Origin: Antedon mediterranea
Lineage: Eukaryota > Echinodermata > Crinoidea > Comatulida > Antedonidae
NCBI RefSeq assembly: GCF_964355755.1
Contig: NC_092677.1
Coordinates: 8,952,601-9,012,600 of the forward strand
Direction of reading: 5' to 3'
Length of the DNA stretch: 60,000 nucleotides
The translations under genes were made by a program, and so were the position numbers. Numbering within the stretch: the stretch's first letter is position 1; the number at the start of each line of letters is the position of its first letter. Below the pieces are notes generated by a model that was given only the letters and a program-made list of their open reading frames with translations, did no database searches and was not told the origin of the DNA. This document shows positions 28,801 through 43,800 of the stretch, in pieces.

Positions 28801-31800
28801 TAAAATGGATAGTTTAGGGATCACATACTGTACACATTTGACAATAAAATGGATAGTTTAGGGATCACATACTGTACACATTTGACAATAAAATGGATAG
28901 TTTAGGGATCACATACTGTACACATTTGACAATAAAATGGATAGTTTAGGGATCACATACTGTACACATTTGACAATAAAATGGATAGTTTAGGGATCAC
29001 ATACTGTACACATTTGACAATAAAATGGATAGTTTAGGGATCACATACTGTACACATTTGACAATAAAATAGATAGTTTAAGGATCACATACTGTACACA
29101 TTTGACTGAATTACATTTATGTTTATCTTCTATAAAATTTAAAAATAATATATAAGTAAGTTAACGCTTTCCAAAATTTATTTATCTAATTATCGTTTAT
29201 TATCTTCTTTCAATAGATACTATTGTATACAGGGTTCCTTAGATCCTAGGAACATATCATGTCCCGTCGGCCATTACTGTGAACTAGGCTCTGGTGTACC
29301 AGAACCTTGCCCTTCGGGCACATACTCTAACACGATGAACCGATACAATGTCACCCAATGTGAACTATGTGATGAGGGTACTTATTGTAATGATACTGGT
29401 AAGAAATTTATTGACTGTAACTTTTACTTATTTATTTATAAGCTTAACTGTAAACTGCGGAAATTCGGTCAGCTTTTCGAATAGGGTATCAACTTCTTTA
29501 ACGTAAACTATATGCACACAGAGCCAACAGCTGTACGTCCCGTCCGAAGGATTTCTTTATACTCTTTGTTATCATTTTAATTAATCAAGCAAAGAACTAT
29601 GTATAAAGTTGCATAAGTTCTGCATCCCTTTTCTTTCTTCAGGTTTATTTGAACCATCAGGAGAATGTGACCCTGGATTCTACTGCCCTGAAGGTCAGCA
29701 TGTGTCAAATCCAGCTGACTTCCCATGCTCTATTGGTCTACACTGTCCCCAGGGCAGTCCTCTACCAATACCTTGTGATCCAGGGACCTATACTAATTTA
29801 AGCCAGCAAGCTGAGTGTTTGGAATGCCCTGCTGGCTTTTACTGTGTACCAGAAGAAGTAATTGAAGGTCAGTAGAATGATATAAATAATAATAATAATA
29901 AACAGTATTTATATAGCGCCTAATATAGCAATTAACATTAACTCTATATTGTCCTGCATCTTCCCAAGCAGTATGTATTAGAAAATATATGAATATTACA
30001 TTAAAACATAATTATTTTTAAGGTAATTCAAGCAGTGGATTCAGACTGTGTCCAAATGGCTACTACTGTCCAGCAGGCACTGGCCGTAACTGGACTGCTT
30101 GCCCACGAGGAACATATGGTGATCGTCTTGGTCTGGAAGATGAAGGAGGATGTACCAATTGTGATGGTATGACAAATGTTTTGTAATTGAATGTTTTTAA
30201 TTGCTTGATGTGCTTGTTGATATGAATTTATTGTCATTTTTATAAAATTTTTCTGTTATAATTCTAGTCAAATGTCCAACAGTTCCATTGGATTTTATTT
30301 TTATTAATAGCTATTAATATTTTAACCTTAACAGCTTGGCATGTACCATTATTTTAACTTCTAATTGAAAATAATGTTGAAAATGTAATTGAAAAATAAA
30401 ATACAGTAATAATTGGATTATTCCATTTTATTATAGGTGGTTACTACTGCCAGGGAACCAACCTGACAAGTCCAACTGATGAATGTGATCCAGGGTATTT
30501 CTGTACCTCGCGAGTTGATAGACCAAACCCAACTGCATTTGAAAACGACTCCTGTTCATATGAAGGTTAGTAGGGTCACTTATGGCAAAGAGAGAAATGC
30601 ATGACAAGACAAAACACCACATTTTTAAGTGGAAACATAATGGGGTTTTCATTAGTGTTTACTGACAGATGTAAAGTCTACAGTGTGTTATTTTTTTGTA
30701 CCAGAGTTATGTAGGCCTTTTTTTTTTGTTTAAATGTGATAATTTTCTTTTGGTCATGTATTTTCACAAATCACTATCAAACAAAGTATAGTGCAAATAA
30801 TTAAATTTAAATAATGTTAAGAAACATTAATAATTTAAAATTTTAAGTGTAATGACCCCATGGACGTCAATTTTATTAATTAAATTAGAACGCACATCAG
30901 TTTGTTACATTATTTCATTTTAACATTTGTTTAATTGATAATTAGGCGCTCACACTGGATATGGTGGTGTCTGTCCTACTGGGCACTTCTGTGTACAAGG
31001 TTCAGAACTGCCTACAGGTTGTCCTGCTGGAACATACCAAGACCTTGAAGGAAAAGCAGACTGTAATCAGTGTCCAGCTGGCTACTACTGCCTGGCTAAC
31101 TCTACTACTTATTCGTAAGTAATGTTGATGGAAACATTTGGATAAAGATTAATTGAAATCATTGAATTAGACATTTGATACAAATAATGAAATTGAATGG
31201 GGAGAGCATTGCATGAGTTGAAATATTGACTGTTCTATTAATTATTGAGATGGCGATTAGTTTCATAGAACAGTCCAGCTTATGAAAATATTTTCACCAT
31301 TCAATAAAACCATTAAAAAACATTTAATGAAACAGGATACAAAATTAAGAACGTGCAAAAGCAATGTTTAAATAAAGTTACAAACCAGGAATATAGTTGT
31401 CAGAACTAGCATTGGGTTAATGTGTTTTTTGTTTGTGTTTTTTGTAGAAACACAATCTGTCCAGCAGGCTATTATTGTCCTAATGGTACTGAATATGACA
31501 TACAATTTCCCTGTCCTAAGGGTACATTCAACAATCTTACAGGTAGGTATAATAACATTTTTGTTAGTACATCATATCCTGGAAAACTGCTATTCATTCA
31601 TTAGTGTACTATGGACTGAAAGAATCCTTAACAGTAATGCTGTTTCTATTGTTATTCTTAGAAGGGAAATAATTCAGTCATGTGTGGTGCAGGTTTATAT
31701 GTGAAAATATTCTTTGAAAGCACTGTCGTGTAATGGTTATTTCAAAGTGCTTAACATTTGTTTTCCCACTGTTTTCTATGAAACATGAGCTGCATATATG

Positions 31801-34800
31801 GAGCCACCAGCTTCTGAGCTACTGTATATTTATAACTTGCAATCTAGTGACTAGTGTTGATGTTTTTCTTGTACAGGTGGACATGATCTCAGTTCATGCA
31901 TAGCCTGTCTCCCTGGAATGTACTGCGAAGGTGCTGGAGACTATCCTACTGGGGACTGCAACCCTGGCTGGTATTGTATCTCTGGTGCTTATGAACCTGA
32001 ACCTAACAATACATCTGGTGGCCAGTGTCAAATAGGTACAATAAAATATTTATGTATTTTATTTTAAACTCTGAATAAGATTGTAGTAAACTATCTCAAA
32101 GCAATGATGCATTTTTTTTTACCACATTGATCTGAATGTTAATTTCAAATTTGTGCAGTATATTACAGTGTATCACAGATTTTTGTAGATTTTACTTTTA
32201 CTTTTACTTACGAGTAACTCGCCAATTGCAGGATAGATAAACTATTTTAATTTAGTGTGCTTATAAACTAAGTCTCATTTTGAGGCTTAAGGAGTTGAAA
32301 GAATTGTGAGTTACAACCCTGGCACTAGGTTAGGATTGAACCCTGGATCTTGGGATTGGAAGGCAAGCATGTTAATCACCAAGCTACAGCTCCACTACAA
32401 TGTTTAGTAGTATCTACAATTACTTATATGTAACGTATTCTTTTCAAGGTGAATATTGTCCAATGGGATCATCTGAACCATTAGCATGTGATCCTGGTAA
32501 ATATTGCGACGTCCCTGGCATGTATGAACCACGTGGTGACTGTGATGCTGGCTACTACTGCAATCGTAGTTCTCCAACAGCCACACCTAATGGTATTGGA
32601 GGTAGGTATTGTCATATAGACAAACCTCCTTAGTTTAGAAGAGTGAGTAAGTGAGTACGAACTACAGATACTCAGTGCCAGTTTCTAAAGATATCCAGAC
32701 GAAGATTGTATACAAGTAATTAATGTTTATGAGTTAACATGTTTATTCTTGTCATACCTTTAAACTAATTTAATTTTATGAATTATTTTATAAGGTGACA
32801 AATGCAGTACAGGTCATTACTGCATTGAGGGAAGTTATAATGAAGAGCCATGTTTACCAGGAACTTACCAGCCCAGTGAAGGTGCAGAAAATTCTACTTG
32901 GTGCCTGGAATGTACTGCTGGAATGTTTTGCAATGATAGTGGCCTAGCAGGGCCTGAAGGCCCATGCACACAAGGTAGATACAGTAGTTTCAGGTCTTCC
33001 AAGACCCTGTAATTGCCTTTTGAAACACTTATACATAGCTCAGCAAAGATATACACTTTTAGTACAAGTTAATTAATTAAATTTTTTTTTTAAATTACCA
33101 ACTAGTACAGAAAGTATTATCCATACTGTTTAGGTTACAGATAACTTAAGTTTGTCAGCTTCATAAGAGTTTGTTTCATACTCATTTTTATTTTATTGTA
33201 GGTTTTTATTGTCCTGGTGGTCAAACAGTCCCAGAACCTAATGTGTACCGATGTCCAGTAGGCTATTACTGCGAAGAAGGAGTCGGTAACAAAGAAGCTT
33301 GTCCAGCCGGTACCTACCAGAATGAAGAGGGACAGTGGACTTGCAAAGAATGTCCAGAAGGTTTCTATTGTGACGATGTCAATGGACCTATTGTTAATTA
33401 CACTACTAACATCTGCCCAGAAGGTAACTACAAGACAAATAAACTTTAGATAACAAAGACCAATATAACGTTAAACAGAGCTAGTAAAACACAGATTCTA
33501 ATTTCTTTTTTAGGCTATTTCTGTCCAAATGGTACAACTGCTGCAACGCTACATGCATGTCCCCATGGAACCTTCAACAACATCACAGGCTTAACGATGG
33601 AAGACGAATGCACACCATGTTTAGGTATTTTTATGCCTTCATGACATTATCCTCAGACCAACTAATTGGTGACAGTGGCTTAGGCTGCTTTGTGCTTTTC
33701 TGGCAGCTAGTGACTATGATATCTTATCTCCTTACATCATGTTTATTTAATTGTTGATTTGTATTATATATTTTTTTTAATGTATTGTTTTGCCTGAATA
33801 CATAATAAATATAATACCGCTGTTGGTTTGTGTAGTTTAATTTGTGATATAACTTTTAGTACTAATTTTCTATATTTTAGGTGCATTCTATTGCGGCCAG
33901 TCTGGTTTAACCTACCCCTACTCATACTGCTCTGCTGGATATTTCTGCAAGGTAGGAGCAACTGAGGCAGCCCCTGACCAAGGTGGTGATGCTAATGCTT
34001 GTCCAGTGGCTAAGTACTGTCCAGAAGGCACAATTGAACCAATTGCTTGTCCAAGTGGAACTTACAGTAACGACACACACTTGCAGAATGAAACAGAATG
34101 TAACCTTTGTCCTGCAGGTAATAAATGGAATAATTATCATTCGTTTTAATAAATTAGTTTATTTTGTTGTTTGCAGAGTGAAGAATAAGTGATAACACAA
34201 TATTTGTGCATATCACTTGGTAGCTCTAGTGGAAAACTGAGAGACAAATTTTGTCAGTTTTCAGTAACAGTTTTTACTTCAATCCCTTTTGTTTTAAACA
34301 TTCTTATTAAAGAAAGTATCTTTCCATTACCAGTTCATTTGATCTATTTAACTTCAGGCTCCTACTGCGAAGGTGGTAAAACAGAACCAAATGGCTACTG
34401 CGACTCAGGATTCTATTGTGAGACTGGCTCTGATGACATTGAGCAGTTTATCTGCCCAGCTGGCCACTATTGTCCAGTTGGCACATCTGTGGCAGGAAAG
34501 AGTTGTCCACCTGGCACTTATTCTAACGCCACAGGTCTGTCAGAGGAATCAGAATGCCTCAACTGCACTGCTGGATGGTATTGTCAACAGAATGGTCTCA
34601 CAATGGTAGAAGGTCTATGCTCAGCTGGTTATTACTGTCCAGAAGGTAAAAGGCTGTTTATTCAAAGTATCAAAAAGGAACTAAATTAATTTGTTTATAT
34701 CCAGTTTTACATTCAGGTTATTTTATGTAAAAATAAATGTAATTTTACCAAGCTCACTTGCACTGTTCACAAATCTCCAAAGAGATAATTGTACCCATGT

Positions 34801-37800
34801 TACCATATGTTCTTAGTTTACCTATTCTTGTTTTTGTATTGTAGTACTGTTATTAGTCTTGTATTTTTTGTTTTACCATTATTGAATAAATGTTATATTG
34901 AACTATAGTCCTACAATTTTGGTTTTAAGTTCTTTTTTTAGTTTGATTGAAAGTAATCTTAAAAGCTGGTAATTTTATATTTATAGGCTCAGCCGCTTCA
35001 AATGCTATTGAATGTCCAATTGGTCTTCACTGCCCAGAAGGGTCACCTGACCCAAAGGCTTGTCCGTCTGGATACTTTACCAACACCACCACCAGATCAA
35101 GTTGTCTTATCTGTCCTCAAGGCTATTATTGTTTGCCAGAAAATGAAACACTCAGCAATCCAGACCTGAAAGCTGGGTATGATGACTGCCCTGAGGGATA
35201 CTATTGTCCGGAAGGTACTGGACTTGATTGGATGCCATGTCCAGCAGGTACATACAGTAACCAGACTAACCTCTACAAAGTGAGTATCAATGTTGAATTG
35301 TAAAAATGTGTAAATTTAACAGATCAAGTAAATATATGTTTCCAACATTAATCAGGGAACCCTTTTGGGAACTGATTTCAAATCACAGGTCCCATAGACA
35401 GATGATAGTGCATGCAATCAGTCCATCTGTGACTAGGTTTAATGCATGTAAATTTGCTACAAGAAGATAATGATATTGCACTAGATCCAAATTCTTAGGC
35501 ACACTCAATCACACGAACAATATCTAAGAGGTTTATATAACTCGAAACTGACAATGATTATACAGTAATCTTTTTTGTTCTGTAGATTCAACAATGTCGT
35601 GATTGTGATGGAGGATATTACTGTGACCTAGAGGGCGCTATTAAAACTACAGGCCTATGTAAAGTTGGTTACTGGTGTGATTCAGGAGTTGATCGCATGG
35701 ATCCAAATAATGAAGATACAAATTCAACATACAATGCAACCTGCCCACTGTTAGGTGGGCATACTGGTTCAGGTGGCGTATGTCCTCCAGGCTTCTACTG
35801 TCCTGAAGGTACCACTCTTCCTCATGAATGTGATGCTGGAACATTCCAGAATGAAGAACGTCAGGGGTCATGCAAGGAATGCCTTCCAGGTTAGTGACCT
35901 TACTGTACCTATATTTTGTAAATCAAAGAAAAGAAATCTGTATTTTTAACATTATCAAACCAAATTCATGTTTAGAATTTTCCCTGAAACAAAGTAATTT
36001 TTTATTGAAAAAATATAAAATATGAAGTTCAATAATAATTGTTACAATTATTTCACTTTGAATTTTTAGGTCGATATTGTCCGGCAAATTCAAATAATAG
36101 TGATCTAATATGTCCTTCTGGTCACTACTGTCCAGCTGGGACTGAGTGGTCAGATCAGTATCCATGCTCCCCTGGTACATTTAATAGCCTCACTGGTCAA
36201 ACCAATGAAAGCTCATGTTTAGACTGTCTTGGTGGTATGTATTGTATGGGATATGGAAATGTTGAACCGACTGGTAACTGCAGGTAAGCATAAAGTAAAC
36301 ACAGTGCATGATTTAAACATACAAACCTGCAGTTTAAAACCAAAACATGTCTTGGATTTATATTTAAACTTAAATATAGTTAACATTTCTGTGCAGCTCT
36401 TATAATAAACTTTAATCATGGAGTGAATAAAGGCCTTAAGTCCAGGATGAAGCCCTTGACAACTGCAGACCATACTGTAAGACCATTACAATATGAAGTC
36501 ATTCCTAAGACTATCAGCAATTTCAGATTCTAATTCCTTCCATATGTTTAGTCACTGGTTTTACACTGAGACTTTTTTGGGGTCTTAGGTCTTAAGCCAG
36601 GCTTTAAGCCTATGTCTTTTTATTGCAGTCCATCAAAGTTCTTTCTATTTTAATTATTTTATTTGGTACCTCTAAAAGTAATTTAATTAAAAAAAAAAAT
36701 TAATTAGTAAATGTTGAAGCCATTTAATTCTAAATATATATTTTCTATTTTACAGTGATGGTTGGTACTGTATAAAAGGTGCATCAAACCCAATGCCTAC
36801 TGACGCTATGATTGGTGGTAAATGCCAGCCAGGTTACTATTGCCCAGCTGGTACAGAAGCACAGGTGGATTGCGATCCAGGATTCTACTGCCCTAGTGCT
36901 GGGCTACCCGAGCCCTTGGCACTTTGCGAACAAGGTATGAAGGCTAATATTAGGGTCTGTTTGTCTTATGATGCACCACTAGCCTTCTAGCCGGAAAGAC
37001 ATTCACATGCACAGTGAATATGTAGAATGTTAAACTCTATGGATGCATAGATGTCTGCTGCATCTTGAAAACAGAAGATTGCTATTATACATTTATATAC
37101 TTGTGGCATTTGTACTGTGTAATGTATATATGCAAAAAATCAAGTGTTCGAAAAGTATCCAAATTCCAATGAGAATGTTAATCTCAATATAAGTTTATTC
37201 AATTCAAATTTTTTTAATACATTCATATTTATTACATTACCTATTCAAACACATTTTATGCTACATGGTTGCTAATATTTATCTGTATTTTATAGGTTTT
37301 TACTGTAGCCTAACATCCACTACAAGCAGCCCTACAGACAACATCACAGGAAATGTCTGTCCAATGGGTCACTATTGTGAGGAAGGAAGCCCCTCTCCAG
37401 AACCTTGCCCCATGGGCTTCTACTTAGATGAAGAGCAACAGAGCCAGATTGATAATTGCAAGAATTGTACTGAAGGTAAATAATGGACAACAGAATGATA
37501 CTACAATATCTGTAAAAATTGTAATATTCTAAAAATAGTTTGCGTCAGAGAGCTAACTTAACTACTCTGACCTAATTGTACTATTGTACAGTCAACTCTC
37601 CCAATACCGGACACCCTTGGGCGGGCATATATTTCCTGGTTTTTCGAAAGTCCGGTTTCCTGAAAACATATTTTTAAAGTCATCACGTTGTCACTGAAAA
37701 TGCTTTGAATCACCGGTCCGAATGCTGCCCGGTACGGTCTAGCGTAGGGAAGGCCTAGGCTATGATAGTGTCAAGCTAGTTTTAATTAAATAAATACTGA

Positions 37801-40800
37801 TAGGCCTAGGCCTACTTTATTAATATTAAGCTAATTCAATTTACCTTTTTTTAAAGTTACATTATTTACTGTACCAATAAAACATGTTACAGTAGTAAAT
37901 TTTTGTTTCTCAATGTGTTTTTAGCGGCAAAAAGGCCTAGACTAAGCCTACGTACGTACGGTGAACATAATTTTGGTCGTTTATTGTTTATCGCGAGCTA
38001 GCAGCAGCAGCATGGGTGATAAAAATAGCAGAGCGGGGCTTTGATTGATGCGCATGTGCAGAGGTGTCATAATCAAATAAAAACACCCACATGTTTTTTA
38101 AGCTCCTTTATTTTCACGTAATTTGATAGCAATAAACGAGACAAGCAATAATGACACAATAATTAATTGGTAACATTTCAAAGTTTATTAACACTAGTTA
38201 AGTCAAGTTCATTCCGTTTACGTTTTGCCATAATGATTTCCAAATTTATAATGATGCACATTTTTAGTGAAACATTCCAAGTCCTATTGCAATTGTGAAT
38301 TTAACAATAATTTAAACAAAACAAAGACACAAAGTGGAATGTAAATTGAACTTTATTAAAAAACAATTCATATGCTAAAAAACAGGGAGTTGTTAACAAC
38401 TCCCTGCTAAAAACAATAGACATTCGATACGCAACAAAGCAATTGCCGCCTCGTGGGTTAACAATGAACTGACCTGTCAATCACAGTGTAGCGCTCCATG
38501 GCAACATTATTTGATCGTACAGTACCGCGAAACGTCGCGCACTTCATGCATGGTCCGGTCTGGGTATGGTTAAAAGCTTTTGTACATTGTGAATGTATTG
38601 AATTCGAGTCAGCGACGACGATGTTACGTTGTTTTCGTAAATATTTGGAGTTTTTTAACTGTCAGTCCGGTTTTCAGACGCTAATTTTTGTGTTTTGTAC
38701 TTCATAATTGGTCCGGATTCCCGAATTGGGTATTCCGGTTTTCATAATAAATTATAGTACATTTAGAATAGGGACAAATTGGGCCCTCCAAAAAAGTCTG
38801 GTTTTCCGTGAATTCCGGGTTTTGGGAGAGTCCGGTATTGGGAGAGTTGACTGTATATACTCATTAGATGGATGAAAAATTATACTATGGTTTTTACTGT
38901 TAATATTAATATTTTACATTTAATTTGACTATTTTTACTGGACTAAAGTACAAAAAAAAACTTGTTTTACTAGGATTTTATTGTGGCAAAGAAGGGCTAT
39001 CTAACCCAAGTGGTCAATGTGAGCAAGGTTATTACTGCCCTCGTGGACAACTAGTTGCAACACCTGCTTCATACAGTTGTCCACTTGGCTATTTCTGTGT
39101 TACTGGTCGGGCAACACCAGAACCCTGCCCATCAGGAACATACCAAGATACAAGAGGCAAATGGACATGTAAGGAATGTCCAGAAGGTTTTTACTGCAAT
39201 GCTACTTTTGGACCAGTTGATTTCTATGGATCATATGAATGCCCAATGGGCTACTACTGTCCTAATGGTACTCAGTACAGTACACAGTATCCTTGCCCAA
39301 GAGGTACCTTCAATAACATCACAGGTAATTTTTTATGTACAGTTCTTTTATCCAATGATTGGGCCACTTCCTATAAACATTGTGTCATTTGTTAATACAT
39401 GTACCTTACTGAATTGCAGGTCTGCAAGATGAATCAGAATGTGTTCCCTGTATTGGTGGAACTGTTTGTGATGAAACTGGATTAGTGAGTCCACCTCGAC
39501 TGTGTGAAGCTGGCTACTACTGTAGAGAGGGTGCTAACATAAGTACACCGACATATGGTAAGCTAATCGTTTTCTCTGTTATGTTATAAAATAAAACAGA
39601 TCTAGCTTGAAACATTTGTATAACACAAATATAAACTCCAAATTGTATTCCTAAAAATAATTGTAAAAAACAAAAGATGATAATCTATATTTTTAAGTGG
39701 ATAGGACCCTTCATTGGAGGTAAAATTAACAAAACAATAAATTTAAACAACACTGTCATTGTAAAGTGTAGGAGGCAAGAAAGGATAAAATAATCACAGC
39801 TCAAGCAAAATATTGTGAGAGTATAGTGCGTGAGTGGCCGTGCAGTTAAGACAATGGAACCGTAATTACGTAGCCATAACATCAGCAGGGGTTCGAGGCT
39901 CACTCACTCCATGGTTCTGGTGGTAAAACGAGTCTTCTCGGATAATGACTATAAACCGTAGGTCCAGTGTACACATCTAGCTCGTGTGCACTTTAAAGAA
40001 CCTAGTACATCTTTCGAGACGAGTAGGGGGTTACCACGGTGTATTAGTACATCACAGCCACTGATCATAACTGGGCCCTCTGGGAGACCAGTCTTTGACT
40101 GAAGAGGTTACCCAGTATAAATATATATTTCAATCAATCAAAATAAATAATGTAATACATAGTAGTGATTTCTATGCTAAGTTTCTATTATTTCTTAGGT
40201 GAACTAAATGACGAGTGTCCAGCAGGTTTTTACTGCCCAGCTGGAACAGCTGAGCCAATTGCTTGTCCACAGGGTACATTTAGTCCAGATAAAAAATTGA
40301 TGTGGGAAAACCAGTGTTTGAATTGTACAGCAGGTTTTTTCTGTAACAAGACAGGTAATATAAATACATGTACATTTTATCTTCTACATTCTGTTCCTAA
40401 TTTTTAAACAAATTATTAAATTAGCTAATAAATTATTTCTGATAAAGAATATTTCTTATTTTTTGATAAAGAAATATGGTACAGTATACTTATTTTTTAT
40501 TTTTTTCCCCTTTTTTTCTCCTCAAATATTTACAGGTATCACTGCTGAGCAAGGGCTTTGTGACCCAGGCTACTTTTGTATTGAAGGTTCCACTAGACCA
40601 GACAATGATATTTGCCCGGAAGGCTACTACTGCCTTGAAGGCACAAGAGATCCATACCCATGTCCAAATGGTACATTCGGAAATGTTACAGGATTGGAAG
40701 AAATTAGCGATTGCTTTGATTGTAGCCCTGGCTTTTATTGTGAAGGACTTGGTAAGACAATGAATTAGTATATTTGTTGTATGGTTAAATGTTGTATGTA

Positions 40801-43800
40801 TTATTGTATGGTGGAGATTTCACAACCTTACAAATGCAATGACAAAAACAAATTTCCAATTCCAACAGAGTAGTTAAAAACCTAATTGAAGATGCTTATA
40901 AAATTACTGTATACAACTATTTTAACAAATAAATGAACCCAACAGAACTCATCTGTAGCAGAGAAGTACTTAGCTTAGTTAAATAATATTTTGGACCTGG
41001 GGTTATCGTCTTTCATGATGAGATTGGGCCGTATATAATATATAATATTTTTTACAGCTAATGTTGCACCTACTGCCACATGTGACCAACGCTATTATTG
41101 TCCACCTGGATCAGACAATGCAAGACCTTTTATATGTCCAATTGGTCAACATTGTCCACAAGGCAGTGCAGAGCCATTGGACTGCTTGGCTGGATATTAC
41201 GTTGACCATGAGGGTTCCTTTGAGTGTAACATATGCCCTGAAGGTAAGATTTAATTTAATTGGTAAAGAAATATTGTTTGATTATTAAAGAACATAGAAT
41301 AAAGTGTATTAATTCAATATTTTGTTAACTTCAGGATTCTACTGTATATCAGAAAACGTAAATGTTGGCTTTGCAGCAAGCACGTACACCTCCTGTCCAG
41401 CCGGTTACTACTGTCCAAACGGTACCGGTCATGACTGGCAACCATGTCCTTCTGGTACATATGATCCATATGGGGGTCTAGCGGAGGCCCTTGAGTGTAC
41501 ACCATGTGACGCTGGCATGTACTGCCAGGGTGTCAACTTGACAGAACCTACAGCAGAATGTTATGAGGGATATTATTGTGTGTCTGGAGTTGATAAACCA
41601 GATCCAGTTATGTTGGATGGCAACCAGTGTCCAACAGACACAGTACATCCAATTATAGGTGACGTTTGCCCTGAAGGTCACTTCTGTAAAGTTGGAACTA
41701 TCTATCCTGAAGGTAAGTTAAAAAAAATGTAAATAAACTTCTACTTGCACAAAAAAGAAAAATATTGGTTGATAATTTCAATGCATGTAAAATACCTTCA
41801 CACTGAGCCCGGATAAGAAAATATTTAAATACATACATATGTGATAAAAAAAACGTAATGTAGTCAAGTGTTTTCTCCAGCCACAGACAGTGCGAACATA
41901 ACTTTTATGTATGTTGTACTTCCAGGTTGCCCTGCTGGAACATATAATGACGAAAATAGACAAGCATCTTGTAAGCCTTGCCCAGAGAGCTACTACTGCT
42001 ATGCCAACACCACAGATTATGTAAACAATATATGCCCGCTAGGCTACTACTGTCCTATTAATACCACTGATCCTCACACATTTCCATGCCCTGCTGGCAC
42101 GTTTAACAATGACACATTGCGAAGCAGTGAGGGAGAAGGATGCCTGTCTTGCACTAAAGGGTGGTACTGTGATGGAACAGGAAATGTAGAACCAACTGCT
42201 GAATGTGATCCTGGTTGGTATTGTAGTGGAGGGGCTGAGGAGGCACAGGTTTGGAAATATTTTATATTTATATTATTATGTTGCTTTGAGTACCTTCCTT
42301 GTTTTTTCATTGTACATGTTAGCCCCACTATGTGTGTAATATTTTTGATATTTGTATGAATATAATATAATCATATATCATATATTTCTTTCTATTCATG
42401 GTATAGCCAAGTGTTAATGGAGGCTTATGCCAACCTGGTGAGTACTGTCCTCGTGGATCCTATGAGCCTATACCATGTGATCAAGGATTCTACTGCAACT
42501 CTACAGGGCTAGATGGTGTTGTTGATGTCTGCGATCCAGGATACTACTGTCCAACAGGTTCCAGTAGTCCAAGGCAGATAGTATGCCCTGTGGGCAACTA
42601 CTGCCCTTCTGGTAGTGAACGACCAACCGAATGTTCAAATGGGACATACCGGGACGCAATCAAAGGCGATGAATTTGAAGATTGTGAGCTTTGTACAGCT
42701 GGTTTTTATTGTAATGAGACTGGAGCATCAACCACATCAGGAGAATGTGCACCTGGTTACTACTGTCCAGAAGGTCAGACCATACCAACACCTTATGATT
42801 ATATGTGTCCAAAGGGTCACTACTGCCCAGGTAACTCACCAGTTCCTGTCAGATGTGACAATGGTTATTATCAGAATGATATTGGACAATCAGAATGCAA
42901 AGAATGTGAAGAAGGTAAAGGTTGTGTGTTCTTAGATAATTTTATAAACAAATATTAATTTAAAAAAATTAAATCTACTCAAAAAAATTAATAAAATCTT
43001 TTGTGCTCTTGATCAGAAGAATAAACTTAATGAACTCTTTTAAAATTAACTGTTGTCATTTTTTCCAATACAGGCTACTTCTGTGATAACACTGCTGCCC
43101 CTGTGACTGGTTTGTTCAACACGTCATGCCCTAGTGGTTATTACTGTCCATCACGTACAGAGTATGCTAATCAGTACCCATGTCCATCTGGTACCTTCAA
43201 CAATCTAACCAACTCTGTGAATGACACCAGCTGTTTAGGCTGCTTACCTAAATACTACTGTAACTCACCTGGACTGAGTGCCCCTGAAGGGGAATGTTAT
43301 GCTGGGTATGTTGAAAATCCGCACTAGAGTACAAAAGTCTTCACTTACTGATTGGAATAAACTGGCTAATTGTTGTTAAATGTATGTAATTATTTATGTA
43401 AAGTGAGTCTTGTGAATTCACTATTTCATACCCAACGAGTAACATTTTTTTTTTCATTAAGCTATTACTGTGAAGGAGGTGACTCAACCCCTACACCATC
43501 TGAGTCTGAGTGTCCAATTGGTAACTACTGTCCTGAAGGTAGCTACAAACCTACTCCATGTCCATCCGGAAGTATTTCCAGTGGTACGAGGAATACCAAT
43601 GTAAGTGATTGCGAACCATGTGCTCCCGGACAATACTGCACTGCTGAGAGTTCTGAAACTGGTAATTATTTTTATATTTTGCAAAAAATTGACCAAATTA
43701 AGAAAATGTTACATACAGTATACAGTAAAACCCTTAATTTAAGGGACACCTTCAAAACCCAACAAAGTGTCCACTTAAGAGGGTGCAGTAGTGTTAAAAC

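Noticed and set aside
28753-29105. CRISPR-like direct repeats
   Set aside because: Units are head-to-tail without spacers and the DNA is plainly eukaryotic.
37589-38853. A transposase gene in the DNA transposon
   Set aside because: No frame longer than about 70 codons and no recognisable DDE motif; the element is non-autonomous.
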